DNA of 5,172 nucleotides from SIG575 sp045632485 (GCA_045632485.1 JAZQWT010000016.1:1-5172), one strand, 5' to 3'; positions 1 through 4,863 are shown, numbered from the stretch's first letter. Notes: generated from the letters alone by a model not told the origin. Program-made: numbers and translations.

Positions 1-46
1 TTTTTCAGATTATAATTTATATGTGTGTTCAGATGTTATATCGCAG

Positions 47-69
47 GGAACGGCGGTTTCCGACGTTCC
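47..69. repeat. Imperfect hairpin in the left intergenic region
   Basis: GGAACG at 47-52 pairs with CGTTCC at 64-69. After one G/A mismatch, CGG at 54-56 pairs with CCG at 60-62 around a three-base loop. No T-tract follows on either strand, so it is not a typical intrinsic terminator. It lies outside any supported gene, just left of a pair of palindromic repeats, and may belong to the same family of dispersed palindromes. No gene is visible in positions 1-92. Confidence 0.4.
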
Positions 70-92
70 GTTATTTCATGCGTAAATTTCAG

Positions 93-164
93 ACGGGTCA
101 TTCGTGAATGACCCCTACTCTTCTTTCAATCGGTGAACGTATGGGCGATTCACGAATCACCCGT
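93..164. repeat. Pair of related palindromes in inverted orientation (REP/BIME-like element)
   Basis: Two palindromic units face each other. The left unit has GGGTCATTC (95-103) and GAATGACCC (106-114) as perfect 9-bp arms. The right unit has GGGCGATTC (143-151) and GAATCACCC (154-162), with one mismatch that becomes a G-U pair in minus-strand RNA. The 26-base blocks 93-118 and 139-164 are inverted copies of each other, matching at 22 of 26 positions by hand. The spacer 119-138 is unique. Short GGG...CCC palindromes paired head to head between genes resemble bacterial REP/BIME elements; assigning this one to a named family needs a genome-wide search. Confidence 0.6.
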
Positions 165-179
165 AAATACAAACAAAAC

Positions 180-214
180 AACGGTTTGTCGACAAGCGCC
201 AAACCGTTAATTTT
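180..214 (-). terminator. Intrinsic terminator, probably bidirectional, at the end of the mutT operon
   Basis: AACGGTTTG at 180-188 and CAAACCGTT at 200-208 form a 9-bp perfect stem. On the minus strand the hairpin begins 9 bases after the stop codon of the 544-residue gene and is followed by a T-rich run (GTTTTGTTTGT). On the plus strand it is followed by AATTTTC, so it could also stop rightward transcripts. The loop contains an extra palindrome, TTGTCGACAA (186-195), which could compete with the main stem. Confidence 0.7.
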
Positions 215-217
215 CTG

Positions 218-1852
218 TCACCTTGTAAACCTTTTTATAATTGCCATAGCCAATGTAACAAAAGTGCCGAAAGCGACACCTGCAGTAACTCCGAAGCTTA
301 CCCACGGGAATTCAAGCACTTCTGCCATTGCTTCGCTGAAAGAGCCGTTTTCAACCCACAGCATTACTGTTTCAAACATCATCATTCCGAGAGAAAACAG
401 CAAGCCGAAGCTGATTGAGCAGAAGATAAACAAAAACAAGAAAAATTTCAGGTATCCTGAATTACCGGTGCCGAATTTAACTTTTTCTTCTTTTGTAAGC
501 TTTTCAAGCAAAGCAATTTTTACGGCTGCTTCTGCAGTTGCATCAGGGCTTGAGTCTTCGTTGTCAGCCTCGTAAATAACAGTGTTGTAATATCTTTTGC
601 CCTTTGCAGAAAACATTGCAGAAAAGCCGTCAGGGTTATAAACCTTACGTGTTTTGTTGCTTACAAAACCGCAGATAAAATAAACATTAAAATCATCTGA
701 ATCACTTTCAACACATTTTATGTAGTGAGTTACATCTTTTTCACCAAAGGTTATATAATCCGTACCGTAAGACTTAATGGCTACAGGCTTTAATATTGCA
801 CCACGCTTGTAAAAATCAGGATATTCGCCTTCGAAACCTGCACTTTTTATAATTTTTGTAATTTTGTTTCTTGCTGAGGAAAACTTGTTTTCATCACATA
901 ATTTTTCGATTTTAGAGGGATAGTCTTTCTGTGACGACACAAGCTTATCGTAGATAAAAGTCCATAACACCTCGTATTTTACATCAGAAAGATATTTTTG
1001 CGTAATTCTTCCCTTTTTTATTTTGTCTACGGTAATATTCTCAATCTGCAAGGATTTCGCAAGGCTGACAAAAGCTTCAAGTGCTTCATCGTTCCAATTG
1101 ATATACTCTGCCACATAAAAAAAATAAGGAATATTTGTAACAGCTTCTGCTAAAGTCAGAAGTTCTTTTTCTTCCTCGTTTATTATTTCAGGTGCATATT
1201 CGTTTTTCTTCAGAATATCCTCACATACGCACGAAAGATAGTTCCAGGGATTATCAAAAACTATTGTGTTCATCGCGTTGAAAACTTCTGTCCTTGTTGA
1301 AACGGAATCGAAGGTTATCATACAGAAATCCAATTCGTCCTGATTGGATAATGCCATTTCCAGATAATATTTTCCGTCTGATTCAGTCAATTCATACCAG
1401 TTAACTGACTGAAACTCTATTTCTTCTCTTTCACAGAAAACATTATGAAAAATCAAAGATTTTCTGAAAGAACTATAATCAAGGTAAGTAATTACGAAAT
1501 TATCGCCGTCTTTTACGACAGAATAATTATCATAATGTGTTTTCATATTGCGAAAAGCGGAAGAAAAATCTTCACAAAGGTCTTTTTCAATTTTTGCGTT
1601 TTCTTCGTCATTTAACTTTTTCACTTTTTCAAATTCATTGTGCTTGTCTTCAAGATACTTTATCTTTTCTTCAATTGAAATATTTTCGTCACAAAGAATT
1701 TTCTTATCTTCGTCTGTGTAAAATTCATCTCCGCTTTCTATTAATTCCGTTGCTTTTTTGAGGTCTTTTTTGCTTTTACTGTTTTCAAAAACGAATGACA
1801 GTAATGAATATTGTGAATCAAGAATATAAAGATTCGAAGAATAATATTTCAT
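218..1852 (-). CDS. Unrecognised 544-residue protein with two C-terminal membrane segments
   Basis: I do not recognise this family. Residues 1-460 are acidic and Lys/Glu-rich, and look soluble. About 60-95 is a highly charged helical stretch that may form a coiled coil. About 350-425 is a denser, beta-looking part rich in Tyr, Phe and Gly (RGAILKP at 350-356, GTDYITFG at 363-370). Two hydrophobic segments follow, about 468-497 and 515-538, joined by a short polar loop and ended by the basic tail KRFTR. There is no N-terminal signal peptide, so the large domain is probably cytoplasmic and anchored by a C-terminal hairpin. The ATG overlaps the Nudix stop by one base (TGATG), and AAGGGAG lies 8 bases upstream inside the Nudix gene, so translation is probably coupled. 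It is the last gene of the operon. A role in stress or nucleotide metabolism would be guilt by association only. Confidence 0.85.
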   Translation of the reverse strand: MKYYSSNLYILDSQYSLLSFVFENSKSKKDLKKATELIESGDEFYTDEDKKILCDENISIEEKIKYLEDKHNEFEKVKKLNDEENAKIEKDLCEDFSSAFRNMKTHYDNYSVVKDGDNFVITYLDYSSFRKSLIFHNVFCEREEIEFQSVNWYELTESDGKYYLEMALSNQDELDFCMITFDSVSTRTEVFNAMNTIVFDNPWNYLSCVCEDILKKNEYAPEIINEEEKELLTLAEAVTNIPYFFYVAEYINWNDEALEAFVSLAKSLQIENITVDKIKKGRITQKYLSDVKYEVLWTFIYDKLVSSQKDYPSKIEKLCDENKFSSARNKITKIIKSAGFEGEYPDFYKRGAILKPVAIKSYGTDYITFGEKDVTHYIKCVESDSDDFNVYFICGFVSNKTRKVYNPDGFSAMFSAKGKRYYNTVIYEADNEDSSPDATAEAAVKIALLEKLTKEEKVKFGTGNSGYLKFFLFLFIFCSISFGLLFSLGMMMFETVMLWVENGSFSEAMAEVLEFPWVSFGVTAGVAFGTFVTLAMAIIKRFTR

Positions 1853-2238
1853 CAGTTATACTCCCTTTTGATTTTTTCAAGTGTAGGTTTTGCAGATACG
1901 CAGAAATCGTAATTGTCAATTTCATAAGGCTCAATCCAACGCAAATCAACGTGTTCAAGCATCTGCGGTATACCGTCTGTAATTTCTGCATGGAAAACAG
2001 TAAGATGAATTGTGATATCAGGATATGTATGCACAATTTCGCAGAAAGGCTCATTCACTTTTACGGTTACGGCAAGCTCTTCCCTGCATTCGCGGATAAG
2101 AGCATCTTCGTGGGTTTCGCCTTTTTCAAGCTTTCCGCCTACAAATTCCCACAAAAGGGCATTGCCTTTGTGAGGCGGTCTCTGACATATTAAAATTTTT
2201 CCGTTTTTCCATATAAGTGCTGCTGCAACTTCTGTCAT
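1852..2238 (-). CDS. mutT: MutT-type Nudix hydrolase (probable 8-oxo-dGTP or (deoxy)NTP pyrophosphohydrolase)
   Basis: A complete 128-residue protein, a typical length for MutT. The Nudix box spans residues 35-57: G35, E41, R49, E50, E53 and E54 are present, and these supply the Mg2+-binding and catalytic acids. Two consensus positions differ: Cys51 where an aliphatic residue is usual, and Ala56 where Gly is usual. The upstream segment (QRPPHKGNALLWEFVGGK) and the later LRWIEP segment are characteristic of the MutT branch. Members hydrolyse oxidised or non-canonical (d)NTPs to the monophosphate and pyrophosphate, which keeps mutagenic 8-oxo-dGTP out of DNA. Substrate cannot be fixed from sequence alone. 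The start is supported by AGGGTGAT about 4 bases before ATG and by a strong promoter upstream. It is the first gene of an operon with the 544-residue membrane protein (one-base overlap). Confidence 0.93.
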   Translation of the reverse strand: MTEVAAALIWKNGKILICQRPPHKGNALLWEFVGGKLEKGETHEDALIRECREELAVTVKVNEPFCEIVHTYPDITIHLTVFHAEITDGIPQMLEHVDLRWIEPYEIDNYDFCVSAKPTLEKIKREYN

Positions 2239-2266
2239 AATATCACCCTGAAAAGTTGTTTTTCAT

Positions 2267-2295
2267 ATTATATCATACTCGTTTTTCGTTGACAA
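2267..2295 (-). promoter_or_regulatory. Sigma-A promoter of the mutT operon
   Basis: On the minus strand, -35 TTGTCA (2290-2295) and -10 TATAAT (2267-2272) are separated by exactly 17 bp. A TGA just before the -10 gives an extended -10 (TGnTATAAT). The predicted start is near 2260, leaving a leader of about 20 nt that contains the mutT ribosome binding site. It is divergent to the plus-strand promoter at 2366-2393. A small dyad, TGTC-AGCA-GACA (2320-2331), lies between the two promoters and could be an operator, but evidence for that is weak. Confidence 0.8.
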
Positions 2296-2365
2296 GAATA
2301 AATAAAATAAGCATAATTTTGTCAGCAGACACAAACGTTTATTTTTCTTTATTGAAATTTTAATA

Positions 2366-2393
2366 TTGACTTTTCGGAATTATGGTGTATAAT
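2366..2393 (+). promoter_or_regulatory. Plus-strand sigma-A promoter with no protein gene behind it
   Basis: -35 TTGACT (2366-2371) matches the consensus at 5 of 6 positions. -10 TATAAT (2388-2393) is perfect. The spacer is 16 bp, and the upstream DNA is very AT-rich, like an UP element. The predicted start is near G2400. Every supported protein gene in the window is on the other strand, and a strong plus-strand terminator lies 80-115 bases downstream. The promoter therefore most likely drives a short non-coding RNA. Confidence 0.72.
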
Positions 2394-2399
2394 GTTTTT

Positions 2400-2514
2400 G
2401 TGGAAATAAGATTTATTTCTGCCGCTTATGTTTATGTGGCTTTATATCTTACCCCCATCAAAGACACTTACATAAGCGAACCCCTTGCAGTTAAATGCAA
2501 GGGGTTAATTTTTT
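2400..2514 (+). ncRNA. Putative small non-coding RNA of about 115 nt between mutT and citrate synthase
   Basis: Inferred from a near-consensus promoter, an intrinsic terminator and internal pairing. A 5' hairpin forms from GAAATAA (2403-2409) and TTATTTC (2413-2419), starting right at the predicted transcription start. A long-range 8-bp stem joins CGCTTATG (2423-2430) and CATAAGCG (2471-2478), and directly abuts the terminator hairpin at 2479. The enclosed 40 nt include a C-rich run (ACCCCC, 2451-2456) that could pair with Shine-Dalgarno sequences, although ATGTGG (2434-2439) may pair with part of it. I see no signature of SRP RNA, tmRNA, RNase P or a known riboswitch, and it is short for 6S RNA. 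Its 3' end meets the last codon of citrate synthase on the opposite strand. A C-rich trans-acting regulator is one possibility, not shown by the sequence. Confidence 0.55.
2479..2514 (+). terminator. Strong plus-strand intrinsic terminator
   Basis: AACCCCTTGCA (2479-2489) and TGCAAGGGGTT (2496-2506) form a perfect 11-bp stem with a 6-base loop. AA and then six T residues (2509-2514) follow on the plus strand. On the minus strand the hairpin lies 6 bases after the citrate synthase stop but is followed by CGCTTATG rather than a T-run. It is therefore a classic terminator only for rightward transcription. It may still partly stop or protect the 3' end of the citrate synthase mRNA. Confidence 0.85.
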
Positions 2515-3883
2515 ATCTGTTTTTCAGGTTTACGTATTCACGTCTGGGAAGAACTGCTTTATACTGAGGACGGATAATTTTACCGCCGTTTATAAGCTCT
2601 TCGATTCTGTGAGCAGACCAGCCTGCAATCCTTGCAACAGCAAAAATAGGTGTATAAAGTTCTCTGGGAAGTCCCAGCATATCGTAAACAAAACCGCTGT
2701 AGAAGTCAACGTTTGCGCTGACACCTTTATACATTTTTCTTTCACTTGCAATAATTTCAGGGGCAATTCTCTCAACTGCGGAATACAGTTTATATTCTTT
2801 AGTCATACCTTTTTCTTCAGAAAGCTTCTCAACATATCCTTTGAAAACCTTTGCACGAGGGTCTGAAACAGAATAAATTGCGTGACCGATACCGTAAACA
2901 AGACCTGCTTTATCAAAGGCTTCTTTATGAAGAATTTTCTGAACATATGCTCTGATTTCTTCTTCATCTTCCCAGTCTTTGACGTTTTCTTTGATGTTAT
3001 CAAACATCTGGCAAACCTTGATATTGGCACCGCCGTGCTTCGGTCCTTTAAGTGAGCCAAGTGCCGCAGCGATAGCAGAGTAAGTATCTGTACCTGATGA
3101 AGAAACAACGTGAGTTGTGAAGGTTGAGTTATTACCGCCGCCATGCTCTGCGTGAAGCACAAGAGCAAGGTCAAGGATTTTTGCTTCAAGCTCTGTATAT
3201 TTACTGTCAATTCTCAACATATGAAGAAGGTTTTCTGCAGTTGAAAGCTCTTTTTTAGGCTCGTGAATAAAGAAAGAGCCTTTTTCACGGATGTAATACT
3301 CATAAGCCTGATAGCTGTAAACAGAAAGCAACGGGAACATTGCAATAAGCTGAAGACACTGCCTTAAAACGTTTGAAATTGAAGTATCGTTTGCGTTTTT
3401 ATCATAAGAATAAAGTGTCAGGACGCTTCTTGCAAGAGAGTTCATCATATCCTCGCTGGGGGCTTTCATAATAATATCTCTTACAAATGAGTTGGGAAGA
3501 GAACGGTAGCTTGCAAGAACTGAATTGAATTCAGAAAGCTCCTCTTCTGTAGGAAGGCTTCCGCAGATAAGGAGATAGATAATCTCCTCAAAGCCGAATC
3601 TTTTTTCACCTACAAAGCCCTGAACAAGGTCGAAGATATTATATCCTCTGTAATACAATTCGCCTTCACAAGGGATTTCTTCACCGTTTACTTCTCTTTT
3701 TGAGATAATTTCAGAAATCTCGGTAAGACCTGTTAAAACGCCTTTACCGTTTAAATCACGTAAACCTCTGTTAACCTTATGCTCAACGTACAAGGCAGGT
3801 TCAATTCTGCCTTCATCGATGCTTTTATCTGTATATTTCAAAATTTCAGGAGTAATCTCTGAAAAGTTTCTGTTTTTATCCAT
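2513..3883 (-). CDS. gltA: Citrate synthase (citrate/2-methylcitrate synthase family)
   Basis: A complete 456-residue cytoplasmic enzyme that condenses acetyl-CoA and oxaloacetate to citrate. The catalytic triad is visible: His247 in HAEHGGGN, His334 in YGIGHAIY and Asp393 in NVDFYSG. Other conserved pieces are the CoA/substrate segment GSLKGPKHGGAN (276-287), citrate-binding Arg343 in SDPRA, and Arg418 in ARIAGWSAHR. It is longer than E. coli GltA (427) or Bacillus CitZ (372) because of an N-terminal extension before about residue 45. I cannot exclude 2-methylcitrate synthase activity, but no prp genes are nearby. The start is fixed by GGGAGGA (3891-3897), 7 bases before ATG. Aconitase and isocitrate dehydrogenase genes do not adjoin it in this window. 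In an anaerobe the likely role is the oxidative branch toward 2-oxoglutarate and glutamate (inference). Upstream palindromes suggest regulated transcription. Confidence 0.96.
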   Translation of the reverse strand: MDKNRNFSEITPEILKYTDKSIDEGRIEPALYVEHKVNRGLRDLNGKGVLTGLTEISEIISKREVNGEEIPCEGELYYRGYNIFDLVQGFVGEKRFGFEEIIYLLICGSLPTEEELSEFNSVLASYRSLPNSFVRDIIMKAPSEDMMNSLARSVLTLYSYDKNANDTSISNVLRQCLQLIAMFPLLSVYSYQAYEYYIREKGSFFIHEPKKELSTAENLLHMLRIDSKYTELEAKILDLALVLHAEHGGGNNSTFTTHVVSSSGTDTYSAIAAALGSLKGPKHGGANIKVCQMFDNIKENVKDWEDEEEIRAYVQKILHKEAFDKAGLVYGIGHAIYSVSDPRAKVFKGYVEKLSEEKGMTKEYKLYSAVERIAPEIIASERKMYKGVSANVDFYSGFVYDMLGLPRELYTPIFAVARIAGWSAHRIEELINGGKIIRPQYKAVLPRREYVNLKNR

Positions 3884-3911
3884 AAAAAAATCCTCCCGGG
3901 TATTATGCTGG

Positions 3912-3945
3912 ATTATAGTTTACCATATTTTTGAAGCATCTTCAA
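3912..3945 (-). promoter_or_regulatory. Probable citrate synthase promoter overlapped by a perfect inverted repeat
   Basis: On the minus strand, -35 TTGAAG (3940-3945) and -10 TAAACT (3917-3922) are separated by 17 bp, with TGG giving an extended -10. A perfect TATAAT lies one step downstream (3912-3917) but has no good -35 at 17 bp (GATGCT). A 6-bp perfect inverted repeat, TTGAAG-CAT-CTTCAA on the plus strand (3931-3945), covers the -35 and part of the spacer, which is where a repressor would act. The predicted start near 3905-3910 gives a leader of about 25 nt carrying the ribosome binding site. Confidence 0.55.
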
Positions 3946-3948
3946 CAG

Positions 3949-3994
3949 TTGTACAAATTTGTTTACATTTTGAGAGCGAATTGTTAACAATTTG
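3949..3994. promoter_or_regulatory. Cluster of palindromes upstream of the citrate synthase promoter (candidate operators)
   Basis: TTGTACAA (3949-3956), ACAAATTTGT (3953-3962) and AATTGTTAACAATT (3979-3992) are perfect palindromes of 8, 10 and 14 bp. TTGTTTAC (3959-3966) and GTTAACAA (3983-3990) also form a wider dyad with 7 of 8 matching positions and a 16-base gap. That arrangement resembles the biotin-repressor (BirA) operator of Firmicutes, two TTGTTAAC-type half-sites about 15 bases apart. It lies just upstream of the -35, so it could bind an activator or a repressor. AT-rich DNA makes chance palindromes common, so the identity of any regulator is speculative. Confidence 0.4.
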
Positions 3995-4029
3995 CCTGTA
4001 ACAGCACGGCAGAATATCATAGTTATAAT

Positions 4030-4707
4030 TTACTCCCGCACAAATGAGGGCATAAAATCTTCGTAGGTCAGGTTATTCCTTTTCAGGAAAGCCTCAATTT
4101 CATAATTCTGCGGCGGCTTTTTCTCAGCCGCGGAATTATGCTTCTGTTCAGCTGATTTATCCTGAAAATTTACGTTTTGCACATTAACACTTCCGCTTTT
4201 TTTCTGAAAAGAAAAAGCGGAAGTGTTCTTATCTTCTCTTACTCTATCTCTACTCTTACTCTTCTCTTTCTCTATCTCTGGTGAAAAATTTTCGGGCTTT
4301 GGCGAAAAATTTTCGCTTTCAGGCGAAATATTTTCGTTTTGTTCTTTCTTTTTGTTTCTCATTCTTGCTGCAGCTCTTGTTTCCGACCCTACGCAATCTT
4401 CAAGGAAGCTTATATAATATGTATTATCGTCTGTTTTTATAATTGCGCCGTATGCAAGAAGTATATCCAGCAAGGCTTTTACCATATCACTTTTTGCATT
4501 TATTGCAAGGGCAAGCTCATCTCCGAATGTGGGAAGCATCTGCTCATAGTACAGATATCCGTCTGTTTTCAGGGAATAGAGCATTATCTGCTGAAACAGC
4601 AAAACGAGTGTATCGCCATCTGACTGAAGCCTTAAAAATTTGATTATCTTTTCGTCGAAGAAATCCGTTTTCATTTTGTACCAGTAATATCTTTTGTTTT
4701 CACTCAA
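4030..4707 (-). CDS. Phage replisome organizer N-terminal domain protein, orphan
   Basis: A 225-residue protein from TTG 4707. Residues 1-90 (MSENKRYYWYKMKTDFFDEK..., then a GDT motif, SLKTDGYLYYE and FGDELALAI) match the pattern of the phage replisome organizer N-terminal domain, a winged-helix DNA-binding domain that recognises phage origins and helps load helicase. Residues about 110-200 are a charged, low-complexity linker containing three heptads of the form ENxSPxx (about 125-145). The last 25 residues (from NYEIEAFLKR) form a short possible helical end. The DnaD/DnaB2-like C-terminal domain often found in such proteins is not evident. The TTG start is preferred because AAAGGA (4718-4723) lies 10 bases upstream and family members usually begin just before the KYYW motif. 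The in-frame ATG at 4746 lacks a ribosome binding site, and an earlier ATG at 4848 lies inside the upstream terminator. No helicase loader, integrase or other phage gene adjoins it, so it is a lone or co-opted phage gene. Confidence 0.82.
   Translation of the reverse strand: MSENKRYYWYKMKTDFFDEKIIKFLRLQSDGDTLVLLFQQIMLYSLKTDGYLYYEQMLPTFGDELALAINAKSDMVKALLDILLAYGAIIKTDDNTYYISFLEDCVGSETRAAARMRNKKKEQNENISPESENFSPKPENFSPEIEKEKSKSRDRVREDKNTSAFSFQKKSGSVNVQNVNFQDKSAEQKHNSAAEKKPPQNYEIEAFLKRNNLTYEDFMPSFVRE
4186..4227. repeat. Perfect 16-bp inverted repeat inside the replisome-organizer gene
   Basis: The arms are AACACTTCCGCTTTTT (4186-4201) and its exact reverse complement (4212-4227), around a 10-base loop. 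The repeat lies in the linker-coding part, codons about 161-174 (N-T-S-A-F-S-F-Q-K-K-S-G-S-V), and keeps the frame open. On the minus-strand mRNA it would fold into a stable hairpin with no T-run after it, so it is not a standard terminator. It could be an inserted palindromic element, an mRNA stability or pausing structure, or part of an intragenic origin. Confidence 0.85.
4280..4336. repeat. Three direct repeats, 21-bp period, with dyad-symmetric AT-rich cores (iteron-like)
   Basis: A 15-base core of the form GGYGAAAWATTTTCG occurs at 4280-4294, 4301-4315 and 4322-4336. Neighbouring copies differ at one base. Each core contains a near-perfect palindrome (CGAAAAATTTTCG in the middle copy). 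The period of 21 keeps the reading frame and yields the three ENxSPxx heptads of the protein linker. Two turns of the helix between copies would put bound proteins on one DNA face. Selection on a repetitive protein linker is the plain alternative. Confidence 0.8.
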
Positions 4708-4723
4708 GCTTTGTACGTCCTTT

Positions 4724-4752
4724 CTATTTATAATACACCCCTCCATAAATAG
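4724..4752. promoter_or_regulatory. AT-rich inverted repeat enclosing a spare Shine-Dalgarno sequence, upstream of the replisome-organizer start
   Basis: CTATTTAT (4724-4731) and ATAAATAG (4745-4752) are perfect 8-bp arms around 13 bases. In the minus-strand mRNA the loop reads GGAGGGGTGTATT, a strong ribosome-binding sequence with no well-spaced start codon. The working AAAGGA and the TTG follow immediately. The repeat could be a DNA operator or a weak RNA hairpin affecting initiation. The arms are purely A/T apart from one end pair, so RNA stability would be low. Confidence 0.45.
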
Positions 4753-4769
4753 TGCGGACAGCCTGTTTT

Positions 4770-4789
4770 TTCTACCGAAAACGGTAGAA
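4770..4789. repeat. Perfect 8-bp hairpin/operator-like dyad, 63 bp upstream of the replisome-organizer start
   Basis: TTCTACCG (4770-4777) and CGGTAGAA (4782-4789) surround AAAA. T-runs flank it on both sides on the plus strand. With ATTTTTC after it, it could terminate a rightward transcript, but no plus-strand gene precedes it. For the leftward gene it lies in the promoter or leader region, where an autoregulatory operator would be expected. No convincing sigma-A promoter is visible around it on the minus strand. Confidence 0.5.
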
Positions 4790-4824
4790 TTTTTCTGCAA
4801 AAATGAAAATGTTAACAAAAAATT

Positions 4825-4860
4825 CAAAAACCCCGCAGAATTTATCACTCTGCGAGGTTT
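4825..4860 (-). terminator. Intrinsic terminator of the M24 peptidase gene
   Basis: The arms are 4828-4839 and 4849-4860: 12 pairs with one G-U wobble on the minus strand and a 9-base loop. TTTTT, then GAATTTTTT, follow in the minus direction. The hairpin begins 4 bases after the peptidase stop codon. On the plus strand the wobble becomes a C/A mismatch, although TTTGTTTT follows, so weaker termination is possible that way too. Confidence 0.88.
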
Positions 4861-4863
4861 GTT

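Noticed and set aside
9..14. Minus-strand TATAAT near the left edge as a promoter for a gene outside the window
   Set aside because: No -35 resembling TTGACA is found at 16-18 bp and there is no extended -10; the downstream context is outside the window.
108..575. A 155-codon plus-strand reading frame
   Set aside because: It begins inside the palindromic repeat, crosses the terminator and runs antisense to the 544-residue gene; the translation has no recognisable domain and no ribosome binding site precedes it.
2428..2475. A 15-codon reading frame (MFMWLYILPPSKTLT) within the putative small RNA
   Set aside because: It is short and hydrophobic, somewhat like a small toxin peptide, but no Shine-Dalgarno precedes it and its ends lie within the long-range stem, which suggests structural RNA instead.
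2803..3210. Minus-strand reading frames in other phases within citrate synthase
   Set aside because: They overlap a fully convincing citrate synthase, have no family signature and are shadows of its composition.
3970..3985. Possible CcpA cre site (TTGAGAGCGAATTGTT) upstream of citrate synthase
   Set aside because: It has three mismatches at conserved positions, including loss of the distal CA, so it is too degenerate to call.
3979..3992. Rex (NADH-sensor) operator at AATTGTTAACAATT
   Set aside because: Rex sites have TTGTTAA and TTAACAA separated by 4 bases; here the two half-sites overlap, so the geometry is wrong.
3992..4020. Plus-strand promoter-like pair TTGCCT-17-TATCAT pointing into the replisome-organizer gene
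   Set aside because: Both boxes are imperfect, and no terminator or structured RNA follows at a suitable distance, unlike the unit at 2366-2514.
4708..4848. An N-terminal extension of the replisome-organizer protein starting at ATG 4848 or ATG 4746
   Set aside because: ATG 4848 lies inside the upstream terminator and ATG 4746 lacks a ribosome binding site; the family domain begins right after TTG 4707, which has AAAGGA upstream.
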